Assembly: GCA_029959195.1 (NCBI GenBank)
Contig: CP114120.1
Location: 930,001-994,000 of the forward strand
Length of the DNA stretch: 64,000 nt
From: Dictyophora rubrovolvata
Lineage: Eukaryota; Basidiomycota; Agaricomycetes; Phallales; Phallaceae
Direction: 5' to 3'
The notes under the pieces are model-generated. The model was not told the DNA's origin, ran no database searches, and saw only the letters and a program-made list of their open reading frames with translations. How positions within the stretch are numbered: the first letter of the stretch is position 1; each line of letters begins with the position of its first letter. Of this stretch, positions 37,143-48,965 are shown in pieces. The translations under genes and the position numbers were made by a program.

Positions 37143-38429
37143 CTACACTCTAACCAAGATCAACATATAAACGACTTGAGTAACAGCGATGAAAAATAAA
37201 AATTGAATCCGCATCCGCCGTTGAGCGGGGGTGATGGTATTAGCATTGCCGACTGACACATTAGCAGGGGAAGAGGTGGGATCAGGAAGAACAACATGTC
37301 GGAGGGAACGGAGCTACAAAATTGGTACGATATGAAAGGAACAAAAAAAATTAGGAGGTGTAGGAGACATACAAGGAAAAAGGCATTCGCGCTGAATGCA
37401 TATACGAAAACCAGCCAGTAAAACATTCGACCAAGATTTAATAAGCCAGCGAGAAGGGTTATGATGATGCTGATGGTAAATAATGTTGAAGCGATCTTTC
37501 AAAAGAAAGAGAGAGAGAGAGGGAGAGACCCTACCCAACAAACTTATATCCTCCATAAGCCACCAAATCAATAACTTGACCCTGACCCTGTATGGAAAGA
37601 AAGTAGCAGCCTCCTTTGATGAATGCAAACTCAATCAAGACAACGGCCAGAGCTGTAGATGTAGCTAGACCTAAAATCTCAGGGTTGAATCTGGCCTCCA
37701 ATCCACTTTGTAAGGCTGCCAATAAAACAAATGTTACCAGAGCCATTGCTACGGACGTGGGTATTAAAATTTCTGCTGAGCTACAGGAGAGAGAGAGGAT
37801 GCTTACTCGGTATGTAAAGATCGGGGCTGTTGATATCGTCTCGAGGGGGCTGGTATCCTTCCGATTGACCGTTGATCTCAGATTTTTTGATTCGGCGTGC
37901 CCATGGCCGATGTCTCCAAGGAAAGAGAACCAGAATAAGTTTACGAAGCACGTACGAATTCGAGACGTTGAAATGATGCTTGAGAAGTAAAACTGGTATG
38001 ACACCTGTAAACTGGGGGAAAGAAAAGCTGGTTGTTGTATACCACACGGGCACCAGATTCTGAATCCAGACTCACGTTCTTTTGCACATACTCTTGACCT
38101 GCTGCAACGGCACTTTGACCAAGTTGCATCCCCAGCTGGGCCGTAGTGGTGTCAACACCCCATGCAGCGGCGTAATTTGGGATATGTGACTGTTGAGATG
38201 CTTGAGATGACGATGTTCCAGGTGCAACAAAGGGTTGGTGTTGCGGGTATCCTTGGAAGTGCTGTGGTCCTGGAGGTGGGACATTTTGAGTTCCTACAGG
38301 AGGAGTGCCTGTGAAGCGCATGTACCCTTGGGGGGACACTGGTGTCGACGGCGGCTCGGGAATGTAATGCGGATGCGTAGGGACGGGATGTTGAAGTGGC
38401 GGCTGAGTTCCATAATGAGTGTTGTTCAT
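37143..38429 (-). CDS. YIF1: YIF1 family ER-Golgi transport membrane protein
   Basis: Yif1 works with Yip1 and Rab GTPases at COPII vesicles between ER and Golgi. The gene codes for 346 residues in five exons: 38429-38076, 38011-37807, 37748-37535, 37469-37373 and 37313-37143. The N-terminal 90 residues are Pro/Gln/His-rich (PVPTHPHYIPEPPSTPVSP) and face the cytosol. Family marks follow: YVQKNFTGVIPVLLLKHHFN, YVLRKLILVLFPWRHRPW, DDINSPDLYIP, then MALVTFVLLAALQSGLEARF, FNPEILGLATSTALAVVLIE and about four more hydrophobic helices up to TQVVYMLILVRV. There is a conserved QRRMRIQFLFFIAVTQ before the last helix. The start chosen is the first ATG of the long open first exon; a further upstream exon cannot be excluded. 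Its 3' end lies only about 150 bp upstream of the eL8 start codon. Confidence 0.88.
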
Positions 38430-39805
38430 TGGGAGAGGCGAGCGTCGACGGACACGTATTGGAGTAAGCACCGAAATGATTACGTCATCAAATATTACCT
38501 AATCAACACCAGAAAACTCGGTGCTCAACTTTAGTCGCCTTTTGGAATTTTCTCTTCCTCACTCATTTGATCGATGATCATCGATATGCATACCTTATGA
38601 CATCAACAGATTGTCCAAGGCTGTTGAACAACTTGGAAAGAAAAGCCTTTTGAGCCGGCTGTGCAAGGTGGTGTCGCTGCTGTTCATCTTGGTTCATAGC
38701 TCAGAGGATTTTCCACTTATCCGATGAGGCTCCGTCTTGGTACTTTGATTTCTCATAGAGACCCCACTTCCACTCTGAGCGTCGGAGAGGCCCATTACTG
38801 TATATGAAAAGAAGGCAGCGCAAGGACCATATCTAACATATCTAGAGAGACTGGCACTACCCTTGCACGAGATGGGTCCGGAGTGCCATGCACAATACTT
38901 TAGTTCGGTTTGTAGGCTGCTTGTTCTTAATTCAGTATTTCTAGGTATTTCGCCGCATATGATGTTGCACCGCCCAGGGGGGTTCAGAAGCTTTCGAACT
39001 TCACTCACGTGCCATTATCCCGGCAAGTGGTATCATAGGCGTTGCTATGTGGAGTATTATCAGCATACATTGTTTACTTTGAGTTCATGCAAGCGTTCCC
39101 AGCAAATGTTATGACTGTTGTAAACCACCCGTCTTGTTCACTGCCCCCACCATTCTCTTGCTATAGCTTGGTGTGGAAGCCTCACGAAAAAGCCCTATGA
39201 ACAGCTTATTTTCCCTTGAGGAAAGGGGATACCGCTAGCGTATGTACGCCTTGGCGCATAGAATAATGGCCAATAATTCACATTTCCTCCTCACTACAAA
39301 AAGGGTCTGTTTGAAAGGTATTATTCAAGTTCATTGGTGTCCCTGTGATGGAAATTTAGACGATCTCCCTTTTTCTTTCTTCTTTTTTGTTGCAGTTGTG
39401 TACGTGTTCTGTTTGTTCTCTTGTTTAAAGCTGATGTTTTGACTCTAGTTACAGGCATACATCGATTGTAATTGATTTCTCTTTAGCTTTACCCTCTAGC
39501 TGGCATGTCTTCGACATGTAACTGTCGCTATCCAGGTAGCTCCCGCGTTACAAAGTGTGTATAAAACCATCACATCGCAGAAATGCTGTTGTTCCGGTTG
39601 CTATTCAAGTTTGCTACACAATACCCAGCAAACCTAGCTTTGTTGACCGACACATTACTAGTAACAGTTAGGTCCGGTGATACCTTGCGTTAAAAGATCG
39701 ATTCGAATTAACAGTCTGCCCACGACAGGAAAGACTATAGTAATAATATTTTCGTTGATCACCTTCAACAACTTGGTTCATTTCAGAAATTTGAGTCTCA
39801 TGATT
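38430..39805. other. Spacer with weak small-gene signals
   Basis: A spacer of about 1.4 kb. On the minus strand 39060-38560 there are short protein-like pieces (for example LRRSEWKWGLYEKSKYQDG and, directly after a stop, MNQDEQQRHHLAQPAQKAFL) with possible introns, but I could not join them in a consistent frame nor name a family. A small gene of fewer than 100 codons here is possible. The remainder, up to 39805, shows nothing. Confidence 0.35.
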
Positions 39806-40839
39806 TTATAGATACATGCTGCCTTCGCCTATATCACCCTTTCTTGATGCTCTTAACTTTCCAAGACCATTGGTGCCACTGTTGATTTTCCAGACGGACT
39901 CAGTTCCTAAAGTTGCGCAGATATCTTTATGGAGGTCTTCCATTATATCAGTCTCCCATTCCTCCCTAACAGAAGGCCCGAAGGTGCCAGAGACTATGCT
40001 CGGTGGTGTAGAGGGTGTCATGTAAGATGAAGGGAGAAGTAAAAGCGTTGCCGGTAATTTTTGAAATTCTGCGAAGGATAAGAAGGCGGCAACAAGACAC
40101 TGTAGTATGTTTGGAGTTGAAAACGGCTCAGCTTTATGAAGCGGTGTCTAAATGATGGTAAAATGAATTAAACCGATTGTTTGCATAGAAAATCAACCAC
40201 AAACTTTGGTGTGGGTTTGTAAACGCCGTATAGGGGGGGTTGAGCTTGGTGTCGAGACTGAAACATACGAGGGAAGGGGATATGAATCAATGAGGCATAA
40301 GCTAGAAGAGGTGCGAATCATGAGGTCTCTCTGAAAAGGCAAAAAAAGAACGCACGATTTAGGTGTGGTAGATGAGATGATGATGGAGGCAATTGCATGC
40401 ATAGCATAAAGAGGCACCCTAGTATCGATGACAACTATAAGAGTATCTGCCCATTGTGGTGTGTAAATTCTTCCTATCTAAAGAAATTATAACAAGGAAC
40501 ACAAAAAAAAGAAAAACAGACGAACCACCGTAGTGTTTAGATTAACATCGCCTCGAGCATCTCCTAGCCCTACACCCTGAACCCAGCATCGACCTGCTTC
40601 GTATAACGCGACCAGAAGACTAGACCGCGCTTGTTGAGAACAGCTCCAATTGAAATTCACTGTGAAACTTGGTGGTGATGGTCTCATAGAGCCAGATCCA
40701 GGGGGATACGCGTCTTCGTCTTCACTCTCATCGGACTCGACCTGATGACGAGGTGGAAGAGTGTCTTGTAGGGGATGAACTTCCTGAGATAACAATGTTA
40801 TGACACAGCTTTATTTTCACTTGGGAAGAAAAGCACCAT
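39806..40839 (-). CDS. Proteasome assembly chaperone 1-like protein (PBA1/PSMG1 type)
   Basis: A predicted cytosolic chaperone of 291 residues that, as a Pba1-Pba2 pair, helps to build the proteasome alpha ring. Exons: 40839-40837 (the ATG alone, weakly supported), 40783-40526, 40477-40205 and 40147-39806. The N-terminus reads HPLQDTLPPRHQVESDESED then EDAYPP. The middle has IYTPQWADTLIVVIDTRVPL and LIDSYPLPSYVS (the conserved LD.YP.P.Y pattern). The C-terminal part is EPFSTPNILQCLVAAFLSF, TLLLLPSSY and ends RKGDIGEGSMYL, like the G.GGMY end of related fungal proteins. All three main exons join in frame. The family name rests on pattern memory and is moderately sure. The first exon might instead lie further upstream. 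Confidence 0.6.
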
Positions 40840-42118
40840 ATAACAATCTATGTTTTGGACGCAAAGTCGATAAGCTGTGGATTCAAAGCGTAGTAATCGC
40901 TTACGTCACGAACACGTCAGCGACGAACGTCACTCGCAGAATGAACTGTTTAAGATCGACACCGAGTCATGTCACTCACCTGCCAAGACTGTCAATGTTT
41001 TCTTCCTTTACACCGCATTGCGGCTCACATGCTGTTGGCACGGTTCAGTTTAATAACACAAAGAAGCGATGGTTCTCATTCTCATTCAAGTTTCCATCAT
41101 GATAAGCCCCACAATGGAAGCGAAATTAAATTTTGAAGAACGAGTCCGACTGTCCCCGCGCCACTTGACCCAAACATACATATGACTATTAGGGGTGCGA
41201 TGAAATTAGTTGTTATCTATGTGAGTAAGAGTACAGCATAATCTGACAATCACTTCCGACTCTATTATATATCGGCTAGTATTTGGGCTAGTATACTTTT
41301 TCCTTTTTCTTGAATGATCTTAGTAAAGTTTACTGTTGGCCTACGTTTTCAAAAATTGGGGTTTTGAATAATTATATTCTTGCGAACACCGCCTCTCGGT
41401 TCGTTAACTTCGACGAGTAATACTTATATTTATGGAACTATTACAATTCGAATACTGTATCACATGTACTAGAACTTATGTCCTCCTTTCAAGCTATGTA
41501 TATGTTATCCATAACGTTAGAAGACAGGTATAAATATCGCGCTCACGAATATATGGGAATAGTGGAAATAATCCTTCCGGCGGCCAGGATAGTGTGTCAG
41601 TGCACGCGGTTCCTAAGTGCCTACTTCTATATCGTTGTTATCATTCGAGGTTTCACGAGTATTACACTCTTGACTTGAAAAAAAGGTTACTTTATTGTAC
41701 GTTATCGATTATCGATTACAAGCCACTTCATTTTTAATATTAATGAACGGACGGCCGACTCTTTATACTGTTTAAGAAAAGCATCGAAAAAAATTCCAGT
41801 TGCAAATACAAAGATGAGATGAGATACATATGTATGCATACGTAGGGATGAGGATGAAGGTCCGATTGCAATGTACTATGCAGATGTTGAAGGCAGCGAG
41901 AACGACAGCAAAACAAACCCAAAATCAGAGCACATGAAAAAAAAAACCCAAATAACAACAAATAGCTGATAAAAATCGTGTACCGACTCATTTCGACGGC
42001 CATAAAAATTAAGATTCATCCGTCAAAGCTAACTCTTAGACTCCATTTAAGAATAGTGCGTCAAATTCTGGATCATTAAAAGCCCCTATCTATTCATTTA
42101 ATGACTTGAATTCTCCCT
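40840..42118. other. Gene-free spacer
   Basis: No supported gene. The stretch 40840-41100 is probably the upstream region of the chaperone gene, and 41700-42118 the 3' region of the F-box gene, where one hydrophobic minus-strand open frame (41740-42003) has no homologue that I recognise. Confidence 0.5.
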
Positions 42119-43927
42119 TCAGGAAACGAATGTCTTACCGCCTGGTGCATAAGGATCCTCTTCTTCGACTCCATCAAAAGGTTCGTCCTCGCTTCCTAGA
42201 ATTTCTACGTCCTCAGTGACATACTCCTTTGCAGCCATGACATCCTTTTCTCGAAGGCCGAGAGTGACATCTTGGCGATCAACTACAAGACGTCCCAGAG
42301 GTACGCCAGCAGCGGCGCGGGATTGTGCAAGCGCCGTATAACTAGTAATCCGTTCCTTCGGAATACTCAAAAAACGAAGGGAAAGTGTTTTAAGGCTAGA
42401 GCAAGGGAGGGGAGATAAGACGTCTGGTCTGTCAGTCTCGCCAGAACGGGCTGCAGAAGGAATGGACAAGGGACATAGCGCTAATAAAATGCAGCTTGAA
42501 ACGCCGTCAAGAGTAAGCGTTTCGAGAGCGGGGGAAATGTTGAGAAGACCCGTAAATGCCTTTTCAGTAGCCTTGATGCACTCCAGAGTAAGATGTCGGA
42601 GTGTAGTAAAGAACGGGGGTGAGACTTCCCGTAGTGGCGCATTCGACCTTTTAATTGAGTGGGCTAATTCCGATTCCCAAACGGCATGATCAAGGATATG
42701 ACGGCGATCGCATAATGTAGTTAAGAAGGTCAGAAGCGTCGACCCTGGGATGGGATTTGTTTCTGATGGCTGAGAAAGATCTTTGAGCGTCAAATCTGTT
42801 AGAGGAGGATGTGTTACAGAAAACGACATATTGAAGACAAGGGAAAGAATTAAAATTGCATCATTTATCTGGTAAAAGCCAAGTTTAAGAATTGAAAGAT
42901 GACGAAATGAAAACGGGAGGGGCGACTTGGGTAAAACGCAATACAGATCATCGGAAATAATGACTCCTTCGCCCGTAGGCTGCGAGTCGTTAATTCCAAT
43001 ATTCGGATTGGATTGTAGAACCAGCGGGCCTGATCCGATAACCGAGAGCATTCTGAGATCAGGAGAGGCACGTAGTGTTTGAATAAAAGCACCTAAACTT
43101 GGGCGAGTATCTTGGGAATGATAGGAGATATCAAGTGTATCCAAATGACGGAGTGCCTCGGACTTGCAATAATGATCCCAGTCGATGTGCACTCCCGCAA
43201 GAATTATCCGTCTCAAAGGGACGTGATTTAAGGGTAAAGCGACGGGTTTGGCATAGCGAGGTGGATAAAACCGAGGATATTCAGCGACGTATTCATTACA
43301 ACGATATAGTTCCAGTATATTGAGCTTACGCATTGTGTCTCCTTTCCGTGAAAAGAACTCGAGAGAAGCGTGAATAGGAGCAAATGTGTCGCAAATGAGC
43401 GTAAAGCGACGGATGCGCCAAGCATGCGGTTCGAGGAGTGATAAAATACGTTCCATGTGTTCTCGACGAAAATAGTGGCGCTCTTCGGTGAAGTTCCAGG
43501 TAGGATCGCGATAGCAAAGTATCACATCTAATGCACAGGCTCGAGAGCGGGTAAGCCATAGGCGATCACGACTGTAATCATGATCATGCAAATAATTATC
43601 GAGCTGTGCTGGGTTTTTCGGATCATACGATGCAGGTCGTGGAAAATTGAAATAAAGAGTTGTCCATAAGCTAGGCGTTGAATGTGCGATGGCACGAAAT
43701 CGCTTGGAAACAGCGGCTACACGGATCGGAAAGTTTAACAAGTCGAAATCCAAATTTGACATGACATTATCAACATCTTCGTCACCAAACCTATACGTTC
43801 CGAATTCGAATATTCGGGAGAATGTTTCTACGGGCAGCCGAAATATAGGAGGGATTTGGTAATATCTTGCCGACGAATTCACGGGAGACGGGGCTGTCGA
43901 GGGAAGAAGAATACCATGAAGAACCAT
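42119..43927 (-). CDS. F-box domain protein
   Basis: A single-exon protein of 602 residues, probably a substrate-recognition subunit of an SCF ubiquitin ligase. The F-box lies at about residues 28-75: IFRLPVETFSRIFEFG starts it, and FPIRVAAVSKRFRAIAHSTP then SLWTTLYFNF completes it, with the typical V.S(K)RFR..A.S.P.LWT pattern seen in agaricomycete F-box proteins. The rest is a long alpha/beta region with leucine-rich repeat character (RRIILAGVHIDWDHY, LRHLDTLDISYH, LRMLSVIG, FRHLSILKLGF, LRHLTLECI, LETLTLDGV, LKTLSLRFLSI). The end is acidic. Families of such genes are large and fast-changing in mushrooms, so the target is unknown. The ATG is the only good start, and no intron is needed. Confidence 0.88.
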   Translation of the reverse strand: MVLHGILLPSTAPSPVNSSARYYQIPPIFRLPVETFSRIFEFGTYRFGDEDVDNVMSNLDFDLLNFPIRVAAVSKRFRAIAHSTPSLWTTLYFNFPRPASYDPKNPAQLDNYLHDHDYSRDRLWLTRSRACALDVILCYRDPTWNFTEERHYFRREHMERILSLLEPHAWRIRRFTLICDTFAPIHASLEFFSRKGDTMRKLNILELYRCNEYVAEYPRFYPPRYAKPVALPLNHVPLRRIILAGVHIDWDHYCKSEALRHLDTLDISYHSQDTRPSLGAFIQTLRASPDLRMLSVIGSGPLVLQSNPNIGINDSQPTGEGVIISDDLYCVLPKSPLPFSFRHLSILKLGFYQINDAILILSLVFNMSFSVTHPPLTDLTLKDLSQPSETNPIPGSTLLTFLTTLCDRRHILDHAVWESELAHSIKRSNAPLREVSPPFFTTLRHLTLECIKATEKAFTGLLNISPALETLTLDGVSSCILLALCPLSIPSAARSGETDRPDVLSPLPCSSLKTLSLRFLSIPKERITSYTALAQSRAAAGVPLGRLVVDRQDVTLGLREKDVMAAKEYVTEDVEILGSEDEPFDGVEEEDPYAPGGKTFVS

Positions 43928-45526
43928 GGCGAATCGAAATGGCTTGTCGAATGAAAAGAGGCAAGGCCTTTCCCCCCCTCCTTTTTTTTCTAGAGAAATT
44001 TAACTAAAAATAATAAATATTAGTACAAAGATCGGAGAACTGAGAAAACATGCCACAGGCTAGAGATAACAGAAGGGCAAGTGAAAATGAATCCTTTAAA
44101 TGTACGATGTATGAGGGCAGGCATAATAAGTAGATCCTAAATAATTCCGAGAGGTTATCAGGGGAGTGAGTATGATGCTGGCAATGGATGTCGTTGATAC
44201 TATGTTAATCGTTACGTGGGGTCGTTTGATAGTAGGCGTTGTAATGGAATCGTGATAGCGGTCTAATAGGTATGACACTGGAGGCTAGGCGGACCGAGAG
44301 GGCACTGTAGGAAACTACAAGTGCGACAGAAACAGGTCGAAGCCAGCTGTCTTCCAAGAAAACATGATATGGCCTTTATAAAGAAAGATGCGGGACACGC
44401 CGGCTACACGCATCTCAGGGTTACATAACGTAATCCACTCGCGTGGCTTGAGGAGGGAAAAGATTGTATACGGCGCCAGGAACGGGTGTCTAAGGTAAGC
44501 GTCCTCATGTTTGGCAACACTGATGAATGAGTTTCTCAACTTGATATCTTCGAAGAACCAACCCCTGTCTGTTTATTTTTTGGAGAATGACCAAAGTGAG
44601 ATATTTAATATTCAACCTGACAGATTTTCGTACCCGTGACCACAATGACGTCTCGAGTTGATTCTTAGTTATAATTATACAACCAATGAACAGTCATTTT
44701 TAATGAACTGAAGAATTATGCGTACTTCCGCGGAGGGGGAAACAGGAGACCGAAAAATTATCTTGAAAAGGTTGACGCGGCCGCAATTCAATGGGTAGAA
44801 ATATGTAATAGTTCGGGACGAAATGCCAAATATGTCGGCGGTAGGAAATGCCTAAGACGTGATTAATAATTTCTTTTGTCTTCTTTTTTTCCCTTTTCTT
44901 TGCTATGGTGGCCCGGGTGGGACTCGAGCCGTTTTTGCATATCCAGGATTGAAGACTGCTAATTAATAATTACCGGTGTCGCAGCTGACATATTCTCGAA
45001 GATCTGTTCCGCGACTGAGACCGCAGAGGATAATTGGCATGACGCATGACTTTACCATAAAGGACGACGGACACGGGGAGGAGACTGTTTTACTTAAGAT
45101 GCAGTTCCCCTTGTAATTGGAAACGTTCCGAGTACCAGCAAGACCACCAAAAAAACGAAGAGTTCGTTTCCTAATCGGGCGCATCTAGCAAGCATGGCAA
45201 AAAAAAAAAAACCAGCCTTATCGTGATAAATAAGAAAAAAAAGTGTGCCAATCGAAAAGCAGGTCTGTGACATACATACCTATGTACATGTGTAGTAGAG
45301 CCTAGGCTAGTACTAGTTAGTAGTGGTCATGTTTCTCGCTTGCAGTGGGTATTTATCCACAACTTGAATGGACTTCTTCTGTAATATTGCCCGGTCTGGA
45401 TTTGCATGGTCGTCGGCTGCGCTCCTCGCAACATAAATGTGACGTTAAAAATGTCACGCAACATGCCGAGATAATAATCCCGAGAAATTTCCCACACCAA
45501 GATTTGATTTTTTCACGATAACAACC
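43928..45526. other. Gene-free spacer
   Basis: About 1.6 kb with no supported gene. It has A- or T-runs at 43981-43990 and 45200-45211 and a tRNA-like fragment near 44918-44990 that does not fold as a tRNA. A minus-strand open frame at 44315-44539 looks protein-like in composition but has no recognised family or splice partners. Confidence 0.45.
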
Positions 45527-46856
45527 ATGAGTGGTCTCACTAATGATTGTGTTAGTGGCGTCAAACACGAAGGCGAAGCAGTTGGTAGGTAGCCAAGTTT
45601 ATTGAAAAGACATTTCCCGGCCGAAGGGTTGATTGTTATTTTTTTATTGAAAAAAAAAAAAATTAAGGAAAGTTCGAGAAGATCAATGAAATAAACACAT
45701 ATGTGACCTTACCCCAAGGAGAGTACGCAAAGGACAAAGCAGTAGTTATAATTACAGGTTAAGTCGAAGAAGCGTGTCTTCGAGAATTTTTACCTCTGAT
45801 CCAATTTAGATGTCTTTGGTATAGGTCTAATTAACAACAAGGTGCGGTCCCGTCACTGTTAGGGAATACCGTACCTTCAAGTGATTGGCATCTTGTTTCT
45901 TTCAGCTTCTTGTGAGTGAACGTTTCGTGTCCTCAGTGCGTATAGAATCAAACGATCCTTATATATATATAAAAGGCGGACGGCTATGCTACCAGCGGCT
46001 TTCAGGTAAGGAAGCAAACCGTTGGATGGAAGGTATCGGTTATCTAAACTTGTCTATACAGACTTACGTCCCGGATATTTTTGAAGGAGATCCTATTCCT
46101 GAAAATGCTTTGAGCGATACTACCGTGAAAGTAAGTCTTATCGTGTATGCCATGTATGTGTGTCTCTCTGGACAGTGACCCAATCCTTCAATTCAGTTCG
46201 ACAGAGAGAAATGGGGCGCAGCTCACAGCATGGAAATAACCAGACCAATGGTTGACAAATTGCTCGCTGGCCTTCGCGACCTCGGTGTCGCTAAAATCGG
46301 TGTTGTGGGATACTGTTACGGCGCGAGACATACTATAGATTTAGCAAAGAAGAACCTTATCTCTTCGGCTGCAATTGCTCACCCATCTAGACTTGAACCA
46401 GTGAAGGATTTTGCAGAGCTTCTTGCAGATTCGAACGTGCCCCTCCTGATAAACAGTTGCGAGGTACTATTGCAGGGTGCCAATTTGAAATTCCCTCAAT
46501 TCAAGTATTAATGTGTTTTGTTTCAGTTCGATCAGGCTTTCCCGGAAGAAGCTTGTAAGACAGCAGACGAAATCTTAGGGGATGGGAAATACAAGCCTGG
46601 CTACCATCGGGCATACTGGCCAGCATGCACACATGGATTTGCTGTGAGTCACCCCTCCGAGTTTGAACGGCCAAACAGTGTCTGAAATGGAACAACTTCT
46701 CGCAGGTTCGGGGTGACATGGTAATTGACTCATTCTGATGCATTGACCGTTCGATCCGACGAAGTTAATGTCTTGTATACACAGTCCAATCCCCAAATCA
46801 AGGCTGGCAAAGAAGGAGCATTCGAGAATACCGTCGAGTGGTTCTCGAAGATGTAA
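45527..46856 (+). CDS. Dienelactone hydrolase family protein
   Basis: An alpha/beta hydrolase of 256 residues, probably cytosolic; relatives open lactone rings in the breakdown of aromatic compounds. Ten exons: 45527-45584, 45668-45757, 45810-45841, 45906-45926, 45976-46005, 46062-46130, 46197-46463, 46527-46643, 46706-46720 and 46785-46856. Four exons are 32, 21, 30 and 15 nt long, so the N-terminal half is invisible as an open frame. It starts MSGLTNDCVSGVKHEGEAVG, then KAVVIITDVFGIGLINNKLL, TYVPDIFEGDPIP, the nucleophile Cys in VVGYCYGAR, NVPLLINSCEFDQAFPEE, and the catalytic His in CTHGFAVRGD. The triad Cys-Asp-His of the family is in place. All phases agree. It could serve lignin-derived aromatics, in keeping with the peroxidase, but no pathway genes lie next to it. 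Confidence 0.9.
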
Positions 46857-46897
46857 ATAAAGGCAAACCGCAAATTGGATTGCATGAAATGAAACGT

Positions 46898-46924
46898 GTA
46901 TGTATGTATGTATGTATGTATTTA
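46898..46924. repeat. (GTAT)n microsatellite
   Basis: About six tandem GTAT units lie just after the stop codon of the hydrolase gene, in its probable 3' untranslated region. Confidence 0.85.
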
Positions 46925-47159
46925 TGTACATATGTACTATGATTACTACAAAAGACAGACAGGAGTGAGAAAACGAAGGAGCAGTTACATAATTAGATAT
47001 AAATATGTATAGTACTGCACGACGGCCCGCGTTTGGTGTATTGAGCCGTTCCGTTGATCAGTTGACCAGATGTGCACGGGCACACCGATGTGCGCGAAGT
47101 TGTTGCGTGGCATTTCTCTCTAAAATTCAATAATCGTCGCACTTGAGAGAGCTCAAAGG

Positions 47160-48965
47160 ATGTCTTCAACGCCATATGTCGTGAAATGGGGCATTCTAGC
47201 AACAGGACGTGAGTTTTTTTAATTTACATGGAAGCAATTTAATGGGTTTGTTGTTCTGCAAAATCAGGCATCTCTCGTGAATTCGTGCAGGCGAGTAACT
47301 GCTTACTCCGAAAAATCTATCTGACTTGTTTCCGGATAATATTTGTTGTTCAGGATTTAACACTTGATCCTGCAACTCGTTCTCAGTCATCGGGTGTCGT
47401 TCATGCAATAGCGGTAGTTGGCTCCCGATCTCAAGCAAAGGCAGCCGAGTTCGTAGCCCAGCACGCGCCACACGGCGGATGGGCCCAGATAAGCAAATTG
47501 ACCTCCTTGAAGCCCACTCCGGACGCGGTCGGTTCCTATAAGGAGGTTTGGGAACACAGTGTAAGTAACACTCAAAGGAAGTATATCAATCGATCGTACC
47601 TTCGTCACTGTGTCCTTGAATACAGGACGTTGATATCGTCTATGTTGGAACTGTTCATACTACTCATTTTGAGGATGCCTTGGCAGCACTGAAGGCTGGA
47701 AAGCACGTCTTATGTGAAAAGGTGCGCTTCAATTTAAGTCGCGGTTCTGGGTTTTTTTTTAAAAAAACAAAAATTACATAGCCTCTCACATTAAACGCTG
47801 CAGAGGCAAAGGTACTAGTCGATCTTGCTAGAGATAAAAAGTTGCTGGTTGTCGAAGGTAAAGACTCAATCACTAATCCTCACTATCATTGCATTTGATC
47901 CCAGTTTCTCACTGACATTATTACCAACTTATAACCCCAGGAATCTGGACTCGCTTCTTCCCGCTCGTAGAAGCATTTAGAAAATTGGCGTTCAAGGATA
48001 AAGTCATTGGCGATATAAGACATGTCATCTCCGATTTTGCGATCGGAAGACTAGACTGTAAGTGGTTATCGAGCAATAAACTTGCGCTCAGTTGTCAATT
48101 AATGACAGTTTTGAGCGATGATTCCCGCCTGCTCAATCCAATGTTGGCCGGTGGGTCACTGCTCGACCTAGGGCCGTATCCTCTGCTTTGGGTGAGATTT
48201 TTTTAAAAAGACGTTTGGCGCTTCGGGAAAGAAAAGCGATGGGGAACACCCGAAATTCTCATAAAAAAAATTTAGGCATTACTAGCACTGTATGAAAATC
48301 CGGAAAATGAGAAGGCTGAACCTATCCTTGTCAGTGCTTCCATACTCAAAACGCACACGGGAGTCGATAACTTTACATCCTGGACTGTCGATTTTCCGAA
48401 ACTGGAAGCCAGAGCCGATCGTAAGCGAATAAGTTTTCTCAGCGACTTGAGATTGATATTAAAGCCGTCCGACCTATGTTATAAATCTATGTATATCAGT
48501 GATGTGCAACTTGAGCGTAATACACCCCGGAGAGCCGACAAAAATTCAGGGGACGAAGGGAGAGATCGTTATTCCAGGGCCTCCCTCGAGACCAACGTGC
48601 TTGGTTGTACGTACACGTGAGCACGGGACAAATCAATTTGCACCGGACGTTGTATATGATTTTCCTATAACTGGGGTGGGACTTGGTTGGGAGGCTGACG
48701 GGGTTGGCAGGTCGTTGAGAGGTTCGTAAGCTCGGACTTTGGTCATATTGATGAGTTGTTGAACTTTTGTCTCTACAAGATGGCGATGTGGAATGTGCCA
48801 TTGTACCCCATGATATCTCTCTTCTTCAAATGAAGGCCAGTCATACAAAGGTTTACTCGGAGACCGTCTAATTTCTTTTTTAAACCATAATCACAGATTT
48901 TCGACCAAGTGCGACGATTGGGAGGATATGTCTATCCTGAGGGACTCGAGAAAGTGAAAGCCTGA
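47160..48965 (+). CDS. Gfo/Idh/MocA family NAD(P)-dependent dehydrogenase (dihydrodiol/D-xylose dehydrogenase type)
   Basis: An oxidoreductase of 385 residues. Exons: 47160-47208, 47268-47290, 47354-47560, 47626-47721, 47782-47857, 47941-48057, 48109-48191, 48276-48420, 48500-48721, 48780-48850 and 48897-48965. The N-terminal Rossmann fold reads VVKWGILATGRISREFVQ (G.G.I). VYVGTVHTTHFEDALAALKA then GKHVLCEKPLTLNAAEA holds the catalytic EKP motif. The C-terminal sheet domain has IWTRFFPLVEAFR, GGSLLDLGPYPLLW and GTKGEIVIPGP. Relatives oxidise aromatic trans-dihydrodiols or aldose sugars; substrate choice is open. The second intron (47291-47353) starts GCGAGT rather than GT, and no GT site gives the needed phase. 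The gene lies 303 bp after the hydrolase stop, on the same strand. Confidence 0.9.

Noticed and set aside
44315-44539. Protein-like minus-strand open frame (LRHPFLAPYTIFSLLKPREW)
   Set aside because: It is short, lacks an ATG in good context and neighbouring exons, and matches no family that I know.
44905-44995. tRNA-like piece with GGGACTCGAGCC (minus-strand T-loop look-alike)
   Set aside because: The T-stem bases do not pair (AACGG against CCCAC), no matching acceptor strand or D-arm is found, and no anticodon stem is convincing.
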